A DNA stretch of 46,329 bases from JAIBCM01 sp041395165 (lineage in GTDB: Bacteria > Verrucomicrobiota > Verrucomicrobiia > JADLBR01 > JAIBCM01): the NCBI GenBank assembly GCA_041395165.1, contig JAWLBA010000012.1, positions 1-46,329 on the forward strand, read 5' to 3'. Both the position numbers and the translations under genes were made by a program. The notes below the pieces were generated by a model. It ran no database searches. It saw only the letters and a list, made by a program, of their open reading frames with translations, and was not told where the DNA came from. Shown here in pieces: positions 9,089 through 19,130 of this stretch (positions are counted from its first letter, which is position 1; the number at the start of each line of letters is the position of its first letter).

Positions 9089-9296
9089 ATTTTAAGTTTC
9101 GAAAATAAAAACGTATGTTAAACTAACACGCACTTTAATTAGTAACAATAATTAATCTTTTTTTCCTTTTTGCTTTTCTTTTTTTAAATTCGTTTTCGCG
9201 ATCATAGAAAGAGAGGAGTAATTTTTGTATAACACATCAGATAATTGATGATTTCAATAATTTGCAGTCTAAATTGAATCTGATAAAGGTGAAATA

Positions 9297-10073
9297 ATGA
9301 ACCAGTCTGATTCCTTGATTTCCGCAATCGCGCCTCTTCGCCAAAAATTGCTTCATCACCCTCTTTATAAGGAATTGCGCTCTTTAAGAGAACTGCAGTG
9401 TTTTATGGAGCATCATGTTTTTGCTGTTTGGGATTTTATGTCGCTTTTGAAAACATTACAACGTTCGCTCACTTGTGTTTCCGTGCCGTGGTTACCTCAA
9501 GGGGATGCGAAAGCAAGATTATTAATAAATCAAATTGTGGTTGGTGAGGAAAGTGATATTGCTTTTGATGGCAGAGCTATTAGCCATTTTGAACTTTATT
9601 TAGAGGCTATGACTGAAGCAGGCGCCTCGACTACTTCGATTGCTCGCTTAATTTCTTTATTACGAGAAGGAATCGAAGTGAAAGATGCTTTAAGTGTCGC
9701 TGAGATTTCTGAAGTGGCTAAAAAATTTGTTCAGGATACGTTTGTGGTGATTATTGAAAATAGAATTCATGCCACTGCAGCGGCTTTTACTTATGGGCGA
9801 GAGGACTTAATTCCTAGCGTGTTTACCGAGTTAGTCATGCAATTAGATCAACAACATTCAGGCAAATTAAAAATCTTACGTTATTATCTTAAGCGTCATA
9901 TTGAATTAGATGGCGATGAACACGGAGAGTTGGGGCGTGAAATGGTGTGTGCTTTATGCGGCACTTCAGAACTCAAGTGGCAAGAAGCCACGAACGCAGC
10001 TATAAGGGCTTTAGAATCTCGGCTAAGGTTTTGGGATGGGATTTATCAATCGATTAAGCTAGTAAAAGCTTAG
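9297..10073 (+). CDS. DUF3050 family protein (heme-oxygenase-like fold)
   Basis: A 258-residue all-helical protein matching DUF3050. The conserved elements are LRELQCFMEHHVFAVWDFMSLLK near the N-terminus, VVGEESD, FELYLEAM, and the late RYYLKRHIELDGDEHGE motif. The repeated His and acidic residues (EHHVF, HIELDGDEHG) are placed like the metal ligands of heme-oxygenase-like diiron proteins. A metal-dependent oxidase role is thus plausible but inferred. It starts within a plus-strand island facing minus-strand genes on both sides, and its stop overlaps the 3' end of rsmH by four bases (convergent). Confidence 0.82.
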   Translation: MNQSDSLISAIAPLRQKLLHHPLYKELRSLRELQCFMEHHVFAVWDFMSLLKTLQRSLTCVSVPWLPQGDAKARLLINQIVVGEESDIAFDGRAISHFELYLEAMTEAGASTTSIARLISLLREGIEVKDALSVAEISEVAKKFVQDTFVVIIENRIHATAAAFTYGREDLIPSVFTELVMQLDQQHSGKLKILRYYLKRHIELDGDEHGELGREMVCALCGTSELKWQEATNAAIRALESRLRFWDGIYQSIKLVKA

Positions 10074-11082
10074 TTCAATATAGCCCAACGCAATTTAGCT
10101 GAAGTAGCGCGCGGGTTGGAATGACATTCTTCAGTATTTGGCCGAATGACATCTTGAGCTGCTTCACGATAAATTCCTTGTTGTAGACCTTCTTTAAAAG
10201 CTTTTTTGACGCGTCGATCTTCGCCAGAGTGAAAGGTTAAAATGGCAACGCGCCCTTTGGGATTCAAGCAAAAAGGGAGTTGTGTTAAGAAGGCTTCTAA
10301 TGCAGAAAATTCGCCATTAACGGCAATGCGTAGTGCTTGGAAAACGCGTCGAACAGTTTGATCCTTTTCTTGAGATTCTAAACGGGGTAGTATGTTGTGA
10401 ATCGCTTTGACTAAAGTTGAAGTCGTAAAGAAGGTTTTTCCGGCTAAAGCAGATGCTAAGATTTCTGCATTGGGTTCATCAGCATTTTCTGTAAGCAAAA
10501 TTGCTAAAGAGTCCGAAGTTATCTTTTCTAAAAAAATGGAAGCAGGTTGTCCTTTTTGTGGGTTCATTCTCATGTCCAACGGTCCTTCTAGTTTTACGGA
10601 AAATCCTCGAGAGGGATTATCGAGTTGCATGGAAGAAACGCCAAGGTCAGCCAAAATGATATCGGCCTTATGCCATTGTAATTTGGCTAAAGCTTTAGTA
10701 ATTCCCGCAAAGTTACTGTGAGAAATTACAAAATTTTCTTCACTAAACCTAATTTATGCAATCGTGTTTCAGTTTTATTTAGTTCGATAGAGTCAACATC
10801 CATTCCCAGTAATCTGCCATGGGGCTGTAGGCGAGCTAGAATTTCTTGAGCGTGTCCACCATAACCGAGAGTGCAATCGACAGCAGTTTCGCTGGGTTTG
10901 GGATTAAGAATTTCTAGAATTTCTTGAACCATAATCGGTCGATGCGTGCCTGCAGGTGTTTTTCCGGAGGCGATGACTTTTGCGATTGTTTCTTGATAAC
11001 GTTCTGGTTGATGCTCTTTATATTTCTCCTCAAATCGTCGCGGATTTTTGCCAGAATAACGAGGGCGACGCTTTTTGAGCAT
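10070..11082 (-). CDS. rsmH: 16S rRNA (cytosine1402-N4)-methyltransferase RsmH, one frameshift
   Basis: RsmH (MraW) methylates N4 of C1402 in the ribosomal P site using S-adenosylmethionine. The SAM site is DCTLGYGGHAQEIL, followed by LLGMDVDSIEL; the second part carries ADLGVSSMQLDNPSRGFS and LTFHSGEDRRVKKAF. The two parts are in different frames: one base added near 10735-10743 makes GLVKENFVISHSNFAGITKAL continuous through the join. An unusual N-terminal extension of about 45 residues (RRPRYSGKNPRRFEEKY, then IASGKTPAGTHRP) precedes the normal start. The gene is not in a dcw cluster with mraZ/ftsL/ftsI. The frameshift in a conserved gene suggests sequence error. Confidence 0.9.
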
Positions 11083-11105
11083 GCTCTATAATGATTGGTT
11101 CAGCT

Positions 11106-11486
11106 TTAATTATCGCGATCCACTTTTTCTATGAGGTAACCGCTTTTGAAACTAAAGTAAGAAAATAAGAAAAAAGGAAGTGATAAAAATGCCATAACGA
11201 AGCCCGATTTTTCTCCGTTTACAACATATGGTAAGAATCCAAGCACCAAAAATATGAAGGCCAAAATAAGCAGGGCTAATCCATTTCGTTTGTAGGCATA
11301 ACCTGTTTTTTGATAAGCTGTTTTATTTCTTTGAATAATTTCATTAAGAGTAGCGACATCTTTTTCACAACGGTTTTTACAGGCCGTGCCGGGAGGCACA
11401 TCAACAGCACATTCAAAACAAAGAGCGCGATTACAGCTTTTACAGAGCGCGATGGCTGGAGTGTTTGGATGATAGTAACAGTTCAT
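11106..11486 (-). CDS. B-box-like zinc-finger membrane protein
   Basis: A 126-residue protein whose first 45 residues form a zinc-binding module: CYYHPNTPAIALCKSCNRALCFECAVDVPPGTACKNRC, with regularly spaced Cys and one His. Such B-box-type fingers occur at the front of many bacterial membrane proteins. Two hydrophobic helices follow at about residues 69-88 and 95-113, then a short charged tail. The finger probably faces the cytoplasm. It precedes rsmH by 23 bases on the same strand and may be cotranscribed. Function unknown. Confidence 0.75.
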   Translation of the reverse strand: MNCYYHPNTPAIALCKSCNRALCFECAVDVPPGTACKNRCEKDVATLNEIIQRNKTAYQKTGYAYKRNGLALLILAFIFLVLGFLPYVVNGEKSGFVMAFLSLPFFLFSYFSFKSGYLIEKVDRDN

Positions 11487-11547
11487 AACTTATTTTAAGC
11501 TAACTAAATTTCATTGCCAATTATGAACTTTACTGATGAATTTCAAA

Positions 11548-13126
11548 TTATAACTCTAAAAAACTGACTGCAAAATTTTCTAAAATTTCTGCAATGCGAC
11601 GGGTAAAACGAGCGCCATCGGCGCCATCGACGATGCGATGATCGTAGGTAACACAAAGTGGACACATTAAACGAGGTTTAAAGGTTGTGCCGTTCCAGAC
11701 GGGTTGGATTTGGCCTCGCGAGATGCCCAAAATAGCTGCTTGAGGAGGATTGACTAACGGAGTGAAGTGATTGCCGCCGATGCCGCCTAAATTGGAGATG
11801 GTAAAGGTTGCACCTTGCATTTCGTTTGCTGTCACTTTGCGGTCGCGCGCTTTTTGTGCAAGCGTTGCAATTTCTAAGGAGATCTCTTTGATTGATTTTT
11901 TATCCGCATCGCGAATCACGGGAACTAATAAACCGTTTTCCGTGTCAACTGCAACACCGATGTGATAATAATTTTTTTGAATTAAAAGACCCTTTGTTAA
12001 GTCGATCGAAGTATTAAATTGTGGAAATTCTTGTAATGCTTGTGCAGCAGCTTTGATGGCGAAAGAAGTGACTGAGAGAACACCGCCTTGCTCCTTAATT
12101 TGTGGGGCAAATTTTTTACGAATGAGATCGAGTTCCGTAATGTCAGCTTGATCGGAATGAGTGACGATAGGAATGGACCAGGACCAGGCCATTTGATCGG
12201 CAATTTTTTTGCGCAACGAGGTAAGGGGTTTTTCTTCAATCGGTCCCCATTGCGAAAAATCGGGTAGAGGTGGTGTCAGTTTTACGCCACCTTCGCGGAC
12301 GAAGGTTTTGACATCTTCTTGAGTGATGCGTTCGCCTTGGCTTGAGACTTGAGCTAAGTTGACTCCTAATTCTCTCGCAAATCGGCGTGTGGCCGGTGCA
12401 GCGTAAACTTTATCCCCATCGGTTGTAGAGGAAGAAATAATCAGTTTTTTCTTGAGATTCTTTGCGTGCCGATTGTTCGTTTTTTGTTTTTTGTGGCGTT
12501 TCAGGAACTTCAACTTCTTGTGATTTTTCCGCTATACTGGCCTGTATTTCTAAAAGCAAAGAGCCTACTTTAATTTTGTCTCCTTCTTTTACGAGAATTT
12601 TGGTGATTTTGCCTTGAGCTGGACAAGGAATTTCTGCGACAGCTTTATCGGTTTCAATTTCCAAAAGAGTTTCATCTTTTTCTACCGCATCACCAACTTT
12701 GACTAAAACTTTTACAATTTCTCCGCCTTCGATCCCTTCTCCTAAACTCGGAAGCTTTACTTCTTGTAATTGGGTTTTTGTTGCGGATGGTTTTGGTATT
12801 TTTTCTTTCTTTTCCTCTTTTTTATCTTCTTTTTTTGATTTTTCTTTTGGTAATGTTTCGAGTTTCTTTTCTGGCGAGTTTTCTTTTTCGCTAGCATCCA
12901 TTTCTAATAAAGGACTGCCAACTTTAATTTTATCTCCGGATTTTACTAAAATTTTAGTGACTTTACCTGATTTTCCTGCTGGCACTTCAGCCACAGCCTT
13001 GTCCGTTTCGATCTCAAGAAGAGTTTGGTTTTGTTCTACGTGATCGCCTTCTTTCACTAAAACTTTGACGACATCGCCACTTTCGATGCCTTCGCCTAAA
13101 TCTGGGAGTAAAACGGGTTCTGGCAT
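11548..13126 (-). CDS. aceF: Pyruvate dehydrogenase E2, dihydrolipoamide acetyltransferase, one frameshift
   Basis: The E2 core of pyruvate dehydrogenase. Two lipoyl domains (each with ETDKAVAE carrying the lipoylated Lys) are linked by charged Lys/Glu-rich hinges. They are followed by a peripheral-subunit-binding domain (AAPATRRFARELGVNL) and the catalytic domain with its DHRIVDGADGARF active site near the end. The frame breaks in the hinge: the T-run 12445-12450 (A-run on the coding strand) has one base too many; removing it joins SQEK to LIISSSTTDGDK. The start lies three bases from the aceE stop, so aceE-aceF is one operon. No lpd (E3) follows in the window. Confidence 0.93.
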
Positions 13127-13129
13127 AAC

Positions 13130-15808
13130 TTAAGCAAAAAGGGAGAAAGGTTTTTTAGGGTCAATGTTTAACTCTTTAATCGCTTTAGCAACCACTTCGT
13201 ATTTTATTTCGTCACGTTGTGCCAAGGCATGGAGAGTAGCGACGGTGATATGTTCTGCGTCGACTTCAAAGTGGCGGCGCAAATTTTTTCTGGATTCGCT
13301 ACGCCCAAAACCATCTGTGCCCAAAGTAGTTAAACCACCAGGAACCCAAGGCGCAATTTGATCCGGCACGAGTCGCATATAATCGGAGGCTGCAATCACA
13401 GGGCCTTTTTCTTTTTCTAAAAGCTCGGTAACGTAAGATTTTTTAGGTGTTTGCGTAGGATGAAGCATGTTCCAACGCGTTGTCTCCATCGCATCGTAAC
13501 GCAGTTGTTTGTAGCTTGTCGCGCTCCAAACATTCGCGGAAACCCCGTAGCGCTCAGCTAAAATGGTTTGAGCATCTAAAGCGCAATTAATAATCGTAGC
13601 GCTGCCTAAGATTTGTGCCTGTAATTTTTTATTTTTTGGACCGGCTTTAAATTTATAAAGACCTTTTAAAATGCCTTCTTCCACGCCTTTGGGCATGGGA
13701 GCCATCGCATAATCTTCATTTTGCAATGTGAGATAGTAGAAGATATCTTCGCCTTTTTCATACATGCGATACAGTCCATTTTGAATAATGATAGCGATTT
13801 CGTAGGCAAATGCGGGATCGTAAGTCATCACGTTTGGCACGGTTGCGGCAAGAATGTGGCTATGACCATCTTCATGTTGTAGGCCTTCACCATTTAATGT
13901 TGTGCGACCCGCGGTGGCACCCAACAAAAATCCTTTTGTTCGCGAATCGGCTGCAGCCCAAATCAAATCGCCAATGCGTTGAAATCCAAACATGGAATAG
14001 AAGATGAAGAAAGGAATCATGTTTACGCCATGCACGGAGTAAGAAGTGCCCGCGGCAATGAAAGAAGAAATGGCGCCTGCTTCGCTAATGCCTTCTTCGA
14101 GAATTTGCCCGTTTTTGGCTTCTTTATAGGGCATGAGCGAGCCGGCATCGACGGGATCGTAAAGCTGGCCTAAACAAGAATAAATGCCGTATTTTCGAAA
14201 CATGCCTTCCATACCAAAGGTGCGTGCTTCATCGGGAATAATCGGCACGATGGATTTCCCGATTTCAGGATGATTCATGAGTTTGGCTAAAATATCGCGA
14301 AATGATCGTGTGGTTGAGCTAGCCTTGTCTTTAGGAGTCCCTTCAAAAAATTCTTTAAATTCGGAAAGTTTAGGCGCGGTGAATTTAGGAATTTTAGTTC
14401 TACGATGTGGCAAATAGCCGCCCAAGGCTTCGCGTTGTTGTCGCAAATATTTTAACTCTGGACTGTCATCGGAAGGTTTATAAAATTTAGCTTTTAGCGC
14501 TTCTTCATCATTGAGCGAAATCCCAAAGCGTGTTCGGAAGTGGAGCAAGGCAGGTTCTTGCAATTTTTTTTGTTGATGCGCGACATTGACTCCTTCGCCA
14601 TATTCGCCGAGGCCATAACCTTTAATCGTTTTAGCCAAAATAACAGTAGGTTGCCCTTTATGATTCGTAGCAGCGTGATAAGCGGCATACATTTTAATAG
14701 GATCATGACCTCCACGACGAATCCGTTGCACTTGTTCATCGGATAAACGTTCAGCAATTTCCAATGTTTCAGGATAAGCACCAAAAAAATGTTTCCGGAC
14801 GTAATCACCAGCACTTACGGAATATTTTTGATATTGGCCATCGACGACTTCCATCATGCGTTTGAGCAGCAATCCTTTTGTGTCAGCTGCTAAGAGAGCA
14901 TCCCATTCTGAACCCCAAATGACTTTGATGACATTCCAACCCGCCCCTCGAAAAGCGGCTTCTAATTCTTGAATAATTTTTCCATTACCGCGAACGGGTC
15001 CATCGAGTCGTTGCAAGTTGCAATTGACAACCCAGGTAAGATTATCGAGATTTTCTCGTGCGGCTAAGGTTATGGAACCTAAAGTCTCTGGTTCATCACA
15101 TTCGCCGTCACCTAAGAAGGCCCAAATGCGATTGTTCGAAGTGTCTTTGATGCTGCGATGATGTAAGTAACGGTTAAATCGAGCATGATAAATGGACATG
15201 ATAGGGCCTAACCCCATAGAAACCGTGGGAAATTGCCAAAAGTTAGGCATGAGCCACGGATGAGGATAGGAAGATAAGCCGCCACCTTTACCCATTTCAC
15301 GACGAAAATTTTCAAGTTGTTGTTCAGTAATGCGACCTTCTAAAAAGGCGCGCGCATAAATTCCTGGCGAAGCGTGACCTTGAAAATAAACATGATCACC
15401 GCCGCCTTCCGCTTCCGGTCCTTTAAAGAAATGATTAAACCCGACCTCCAATAAAGTGGCTGAAGAGGCGTAAGTTGAAATATGGCCACCGATGCCATCA
15501 TCTTCTTTATTGGCACGAACGACCATTGCCATGGCATTCCAACGCACCAAGCTTTTGATGCGTCGCTCCATTTCCCAGTCGCCTGGTTTGGCAGGTTCTT
15601 TTTCGGGCGGAATGGTGTTGCAATAAGGCGTGTTTTGTTGCGACGACATGGCTACGCCAGTTCGCCGAGCTTTGGTTTCCAGTTGATCCAGTAGCCAAAG
15701 CGCGCGTTCTGGACCTTTCTCATGTAACACATAATCTAATGAATCGATCCATTCCTGTGTTTCTTGGGGATCGTAATCGTGTGTTCCGTTTTTATTATTT
15801 TGTGCCAT
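13130..15808 (-). CDS. aceE: Pyruvate dehydrogenase E1, homodimeric type
   Basis: An intact 892-residue homodimeric E1, which decarboxylates pyruvate with thiamine diphosphate and reductively acetylates the lipoyl groups of E2. Recognisable parts are HISTYASSATLLEVGFNHFF and DHVYFQGHASPGIYARAFLEG near the N-terminus, the ThDP motif GDGECDEPE with its downstream Asn pair, and the C-terminal TLGTDGFGRSESRKNLRRHFEVD. Length is the family norm (about 885-890). It is the longest gene in the window and carries no frame lesion. It is the upstream member of aceE-aceF. It needs thiamine diphosphate, and thiazole genes lie about 9 kb away. Confidence 0.97.
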   Translation of the reverse strand: MAQNNKNGTHDYDPQETQEWIDSLDYVLHEKGPERALWLLDQLETKARRTGVAMSSQQNTPYCNTIPPEKEPAKPGDWEMERRIKSLVRWNAMAMVVRANKEDDGIGGHISTYASSATLLEVGFNHFFKGPEAEGGGDHVYFQGHASPGIYARAFLEGRITEQQLENFRREMGKGGGLSSYPHPWLMPNFWQFPTVSMGLGPIMSIYHARFNRYLHHRSIKDTSNNRIWAFLGDGECDEPETLGSITLAARENLDNLTWVVNCNLQRLDGPVRGNGKIIQELEAAFRGAGWNVIKVIWGSEWDALLAADTKGLLLKRMMEVVDGQYQKYSVSAGDYVRKHFFGAYPETLEIAERLSDEQVQRIRRGGHDPIKMYAAYHAATNHKGQPTVILAKTIKGYGLGEYGEGVNVAHQQKKLQEPALLHFRTRFGISLNDEEALKAKFYKPSDDSPELKYLRQQREALGGYLPHRRTKIPKFTAPKLSEFKEFFEGTPKDKASSTTRSFRDILAKLMNHPEIGKSIVPIIPDEARTFGMEGMFRKYGIYSCLGQLYDPVDAGSLMPYKEAKNGQILEEGISEAGAISSFIAAGTSYSVHGVNMIPFFIFYSMFGFQRIGDLIWAAADSRTKGFLLGATAGRTTLNGEGLQHEDGHSHILAATVPNVMTYDPAFAYEIAIIIQNGLYRMYEKGEDIFYYLTLQNEDYAMAPMPKGVEEGILKGLYKFKAGPKNKKLQAQILGSATIINCALDAQTILAERYGVSANVWSATSYKQLRYDAMETTRWNMLHPTQTPKKSYVTELLEKEKGPVIAASDYMRLVPDQIAPWVPGGLTTLGTDGFGRSESRKNLRRHFEVDAEHITVATLHALAQRDEIKYEVVAKAIKELNIDPKKPFSLFA

Positions 15809-15891
15809 GGCTTATATTCTATTTTTAGAGCGCCTTATTAATACAAGAAAAATGAAATTCTGCTAGTGCCTTTTCAGAAAAAATAAGTCAT

Positions 15892-16752
15892 TTAATTTAT
15901 GCGTTTTACATTAACTTGAACTGTTAAGTTCAAGGATTGCGAGCCTTGATAAGTGCCGCGGAAAGGAGGCACATCGGAATAATCGCGGCCTACTGCTAGC
16001 ACGATATGTCGATTTTCAGTAAAAATGCCGTTGGTGGGGTCGTAGCCTCTCCAGGTTTGGTCAGGCATGAGAACTTCTACCCAGGCGTGACTGGCTTCAG
16101 CGCCCACGAGTTCAGGTTGATTCGCAGAGCTGTTGGCACTTTCAATGTAGCCACTGACATAGCGCGCAGGAATTTGTGCCGTTCGCAAAACAGCTAGCAT
16201 AAAATGCGCAAAATCTTGGCAAACGCCTTGTTTTGTTTTAGCTATTTGAGCGGCATTTGTTTCAACGGTTGTAGCGCCAGATTGGTAGTTAAATTGTTTG
16301 TTGATAAAGCGAGTGAAATCGAAGAGAGCTTCGCCTAAGGGTTGGGAGACAGGAAACCATTTTGAAATAAATCGTTCAAAGGGTTTTCCCAAAGGAACTA
16401 AAGGAGTGGGGGCTAAAAAATCAAAATAGTCTTGTGCCAGACTTTGGTAAAAGGGTTGAATAGATTGGATGGGAAGAGGTTCTGAGTGGTAGGGTTGGTT
16501 TGCAATTTCTACCTCACATTGAGAAAGAATTTTCATTTCTTCGTGGCGCGAGGCTAAAGAAAAAAACTCAACCTGATTGCCGTAGTGGTCGAGATAAGAG
16601 GTGACACGGGTTTCAGGGTAAATGGTAAGGATGCGTTGTTTTAATTTTTGATGAGGTGTTGCTAAAGGGGCAAGACGGAGTTCCGCAAAGGATTCCATCA
16701 CGGGACCGGAATAGTGGTAATGGGTTAAGTGTTCAATGCGAAATGGGTTCAT
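15892..16752 (-). CDS. Transglutaminase-like cysteine peptidase of the ATP-grasp/alpha-E cluster
   Basis: A 286-residue transglutaminase-superfamily protein with an N-terminal bacterial beta-region (FRIEHLTHYHYSGPVMESFAEL). The catalytic triad is visible: Cys in KQGVCQDFAHFMLAVLR, His in ASHAWVEVLMPD and Asp in GYDPTNG. Such domains hydrolyse or transfer amides. It is the last gene of a coupled set with two permuted ATP-grasps and alpha-E proteins, a combination predicted by comparative genomics (Iyer, Aravind and colleagues) to make and process peptide-like amides. Its start overlaps the stop of the fusion gene by four bases. No signal peptide, so cytoplasmic. Confidence 0.9.
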   Translation of the reverse strand: MNPFRIEHLTHYHYSGPVMESFAELRLAPLATPHQKLKQRILTIYPETRVTSYLDHYGNQVEFFSLASRHEEMKILSQCEVEIANQPYHSEPLPIQSIQPFYQSLAQDYFDFLAPTPLVPLGKPFERFISKWFPVSQPLGEALFDFTRFINKQFNYQSGATTVETNAAQIAKTKQGVCQDFAHFMLAVLRTAQIPARYVSGYIESANSSANQPELVGAEASHAWVEVLMPDQTWRGYDPTNGIFTENRHIVLAVGRDYSDVPPFRGTYQGSQSLNLTVQVNVKRIN

Positions 16753-19130
16753 GACGTGAAAGAAGCATTAAAAGTGTGAGTTTCGCCGAAAGGTTGATGT
16801 TGGAAAAAGGTGTCAGAAATTAAATTATGTAATTCACTGGCTCGATGAAAAATATTTTCCAGCAAGGAATTGAGTGTTTCCAACTGAATGGGTTCATTCA
16901 GTTGATTAGAGAGTTGAGTTACGATTTGTTCGCCGGGTTCGAAGTTTTGGATTTGGCGCGTGAAAAAATCGGTGAGTCGACGCAGGCAAAAGTTTAAAGA
17001 GGCAGGGGATTTTTTTTCTGTTAGGAGCATTTCTGCCACATAAAGAGGATGAGCACGTTGTTGATATTTACGATGGTAAGCATCTTGTGTGCCCATCATG
17101 CGCAAAAACGCGTTGAGAAGGGGATTTTCAATGTCTTGATCTTCGTCCCAAGTTAAGGAGAGTTTGGCTTGGGATGCGTAAGTGGTTTGTAAACTCACTG
17201 TGGTCATGAGAATGCGTTCCAGATATAAACCGGTATAAAAAAAACCGTTCCCTGTATCTTGTAACATGGTGCGCATGACCATGCCTCGAAATGAAGCCAG
17301 TTGATTTAACGCTGTTTCCAGACCGCGCCGAATCGCGATCATGGCAGAGGTGCCCAAGGTGACGCTCTGTTCTGCGTAGGAAGTGAGCGTTTGCTCTAAT
17401 CGGTTGATGACAGACCATGCCTCAGGCGGGATGTAATCTTGGAGAGAGTTGGCATTTTGTCTGGCTTGTTGCACGGAATTGAGTAAGGAAGCAGCATTTT
17501 CTGAATCAAAAGTGATATGAAACGCTGTTTTGATATGATTTTCTTTGGAGAATTGAGGTAGGAAAGAGTTATTGTAACCACTCGCTCGACTTAATGCTTC
17601 CCAAAGAGGTTGCCAGAGAGGATTGTCGCCCAACGTAGATTCTAGTCGGACTTCGTCTAAAACAGAAAACATGCGTGCGATGCATTCGGCGCGTTCTGCG
17701 TAACGGCCTAACCAATAAAGTGATTCAGCAGGGCGACTACCTAAGTGATCTGTGATCGGGGCAAATGATCTAGATTGAACCGTGGCGTGAGGAGTAGAAT
17801 GAGGATTGGCATCAACAATCCAAGTATCTTTAGCGACGTAAGGTGATTTTAAAAAGAAGTGATCGTCTTTTACCAGTTTCGTCAATCCACCTGGCATGAC
17901 TTCAATTCCGTTGCGATCTATTAAAATAAAACATCGCAAAATAAAAGGTTTGGCATTGAGTGCACCATATTTTGTTAGGCAAGAAAGTGTTTCATAATCG
18001 AGTTTCGGATGAGCTAATAGAGAAGGTGAAATCTGTTTTAGTGCCTTGTTGGGATTTTTAATTGCGCGTGGCGTCGAACCATTTTGATAAAAATGATAAT
18101 TTTCTGGATTTTCTTGGATTTTCTTTTTTTGATTAGGATCAGCGAGAAGGAAAGTGGGAAGCGTGTTTAAAATAGGAGCTTCTTGTAAATAAAAATGAGT
18201 CATTTCTGAAAACCAAGGGAACAATGCCCGATTTTCTGCCACCCGATTGCCAAGAGGATTTATTAATTGTGTCATACCACTTCGCCAGCTTTGGAAAAGG
18301 CCAGCAATGCCGTGTGGTTTGCCACTTGTTACGGGATCTAAATGGGAGTGCGTGCTAAATTGAAGTAAGGTATGAATAGGTTGCAGACCAGCAATGGTTT
18401 TATAGTGGAGAACATTATCGCGTACGATCAAATCTTGGCACTTTGCTAGGATAATTCCCATTTTGCGCGCTAAAAAACTGTGTTCAAATTCATCGTGTCT
18501 TGTGGCGGCTTCACTTAGTAATGCAATTCGCTTTGCGGAAGTTGAATCGGGTGATGTGCTTTGCAGATTTTCTAAAAGTTGCGCGGGAAATTGAGAGACA
18601 GAAAAGACATGCACTTTTTCTCGTAATTCAGGAAAAATTTGGCTTTGGATGCGTCGATTTTGCAAGGCATAAGCGATTCCAGAAGGGGTGTCTAAATGAA
18701 GATTGGCAATATGCCAGGTGTGATTATTTTCTTTCACTAAATCTACAGCAATAAAACGTAAACGGAGTTGGTCGGGCAGATTGAGGACGCGATAATCCCG
18801 TTGATAGTCTGGATGGCCCAAGACGAGTTTGAAAGGGAAATGGGGTTGTTTTAGGATTTTTCCTTCTGAATAAATGTCTTGCAAGAAGCTTTGAAAAGTT
18901 CGAGCAACTTGAATAAGGCCGTTTTCCAAGTGTCGCCATTCTTTTTCTTGTAATCGGTGAGGAAGGAGATCCAAGGATAATTGCGCTTCCTGATTTTTAG
19001 GATAAGCCAATGTGGGCGAAACCAACATGCCTAAAGCGCGAGCCACATTTTGAGCATTTTCCTGGCGAGCAACCAGATGAGGAGCTGAAAATTGTTTGAC
19101 GATAGCTTGATTGGATAAAAGAGCGGTCAT
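16749..19130 (-). CDS. Circularly permuted ATP-grasp/alpha-E fusion protein
   Basis: A 793-residue fusion. The N-terminal half (about residues 50-470) is a type-2 circularly permuted ATP-grasp domain with the order of motifs seen in the stand-alone paralogue at 20091-21602 (for example EHSFLARKMGIILAKCQDLIV). The C-terminal half (about 475-780) is an alpha-E domain starting GSRPAESLYWLGRYAERAECIARM. In the ATP-grasp half the glycine-rich segment looks weaker than in the paralogue: SGGYGM there becomes LSCLTKYGALNA here. The fusion may therefore be catalytically reduced and act as a partner; this is inference. Four-base overlaps on both sides indicate translational coupling. Confidence 0.9.
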   Translation of the reverse strand: MTALLSNQAIVKQFSAPHLVARQENAQNVARALGMLVSPTLAYPKNQEAQLSLDLLPHRLQEKEWRHLENGLIQVARTFQSFLQDIYSEGKILKQPHFPFKLVLGHPDYQRDYRVLNLPDQLRLRFIAVDLVKENNHTWHIANLHLDTPSGIAYALQNRRIQSQIFPELREKVHVFSVSQFPAQLLENLQSTSPDSTSAKRIALLSEAATRHDEFEHSFLARKMGIILAKCQDLIVRDNVLHYKTIAGLQPIHTLLQFSTHSHLDPVTSGKPHGIAGLFQSWRSGMTQLINPLGNRVAENRALFPWFSEMTHFYLQEAPILNTLPTFLLADPNQKKKIQENPENYHFYQNGSTPRAIKNPNKALKQISPSLLAHPKLDYETLSCLTKYGALNAKPFILRCFILIDRNGIEVMPGGLTKLVKDDHFFLKSPYVAKDTWIVDANPHSTPHATVQSRSFAPITDHLGSRPAESLYWLGRYAERAECIARMFSVLDEVRLESTLGDNPLWQPLWEALSRASGYNNSFLPQFSKENHIKTAFHITFDSENAASLLNSVQQARQNANSLQDYIPPEAWSVINRLEQTLTSYAEQSVTLGTSAMIAIRRGLETALNQLASFRGMVMRTMLQDTGNGFFYTGLYLERILMTTVSLQTTYASQAKLSLTWDEDQDIENPLLNAFLRMMGTQDAYHRKYQQRAHPLYVAEMLLTEKKSPASLNFCLRRLTDFFTRQIQNFEPGEQIVTQLSNQLNEPIQLETLNSLLENIFHRASELHNLISDTFFQHQPFGETHTFNASFTS

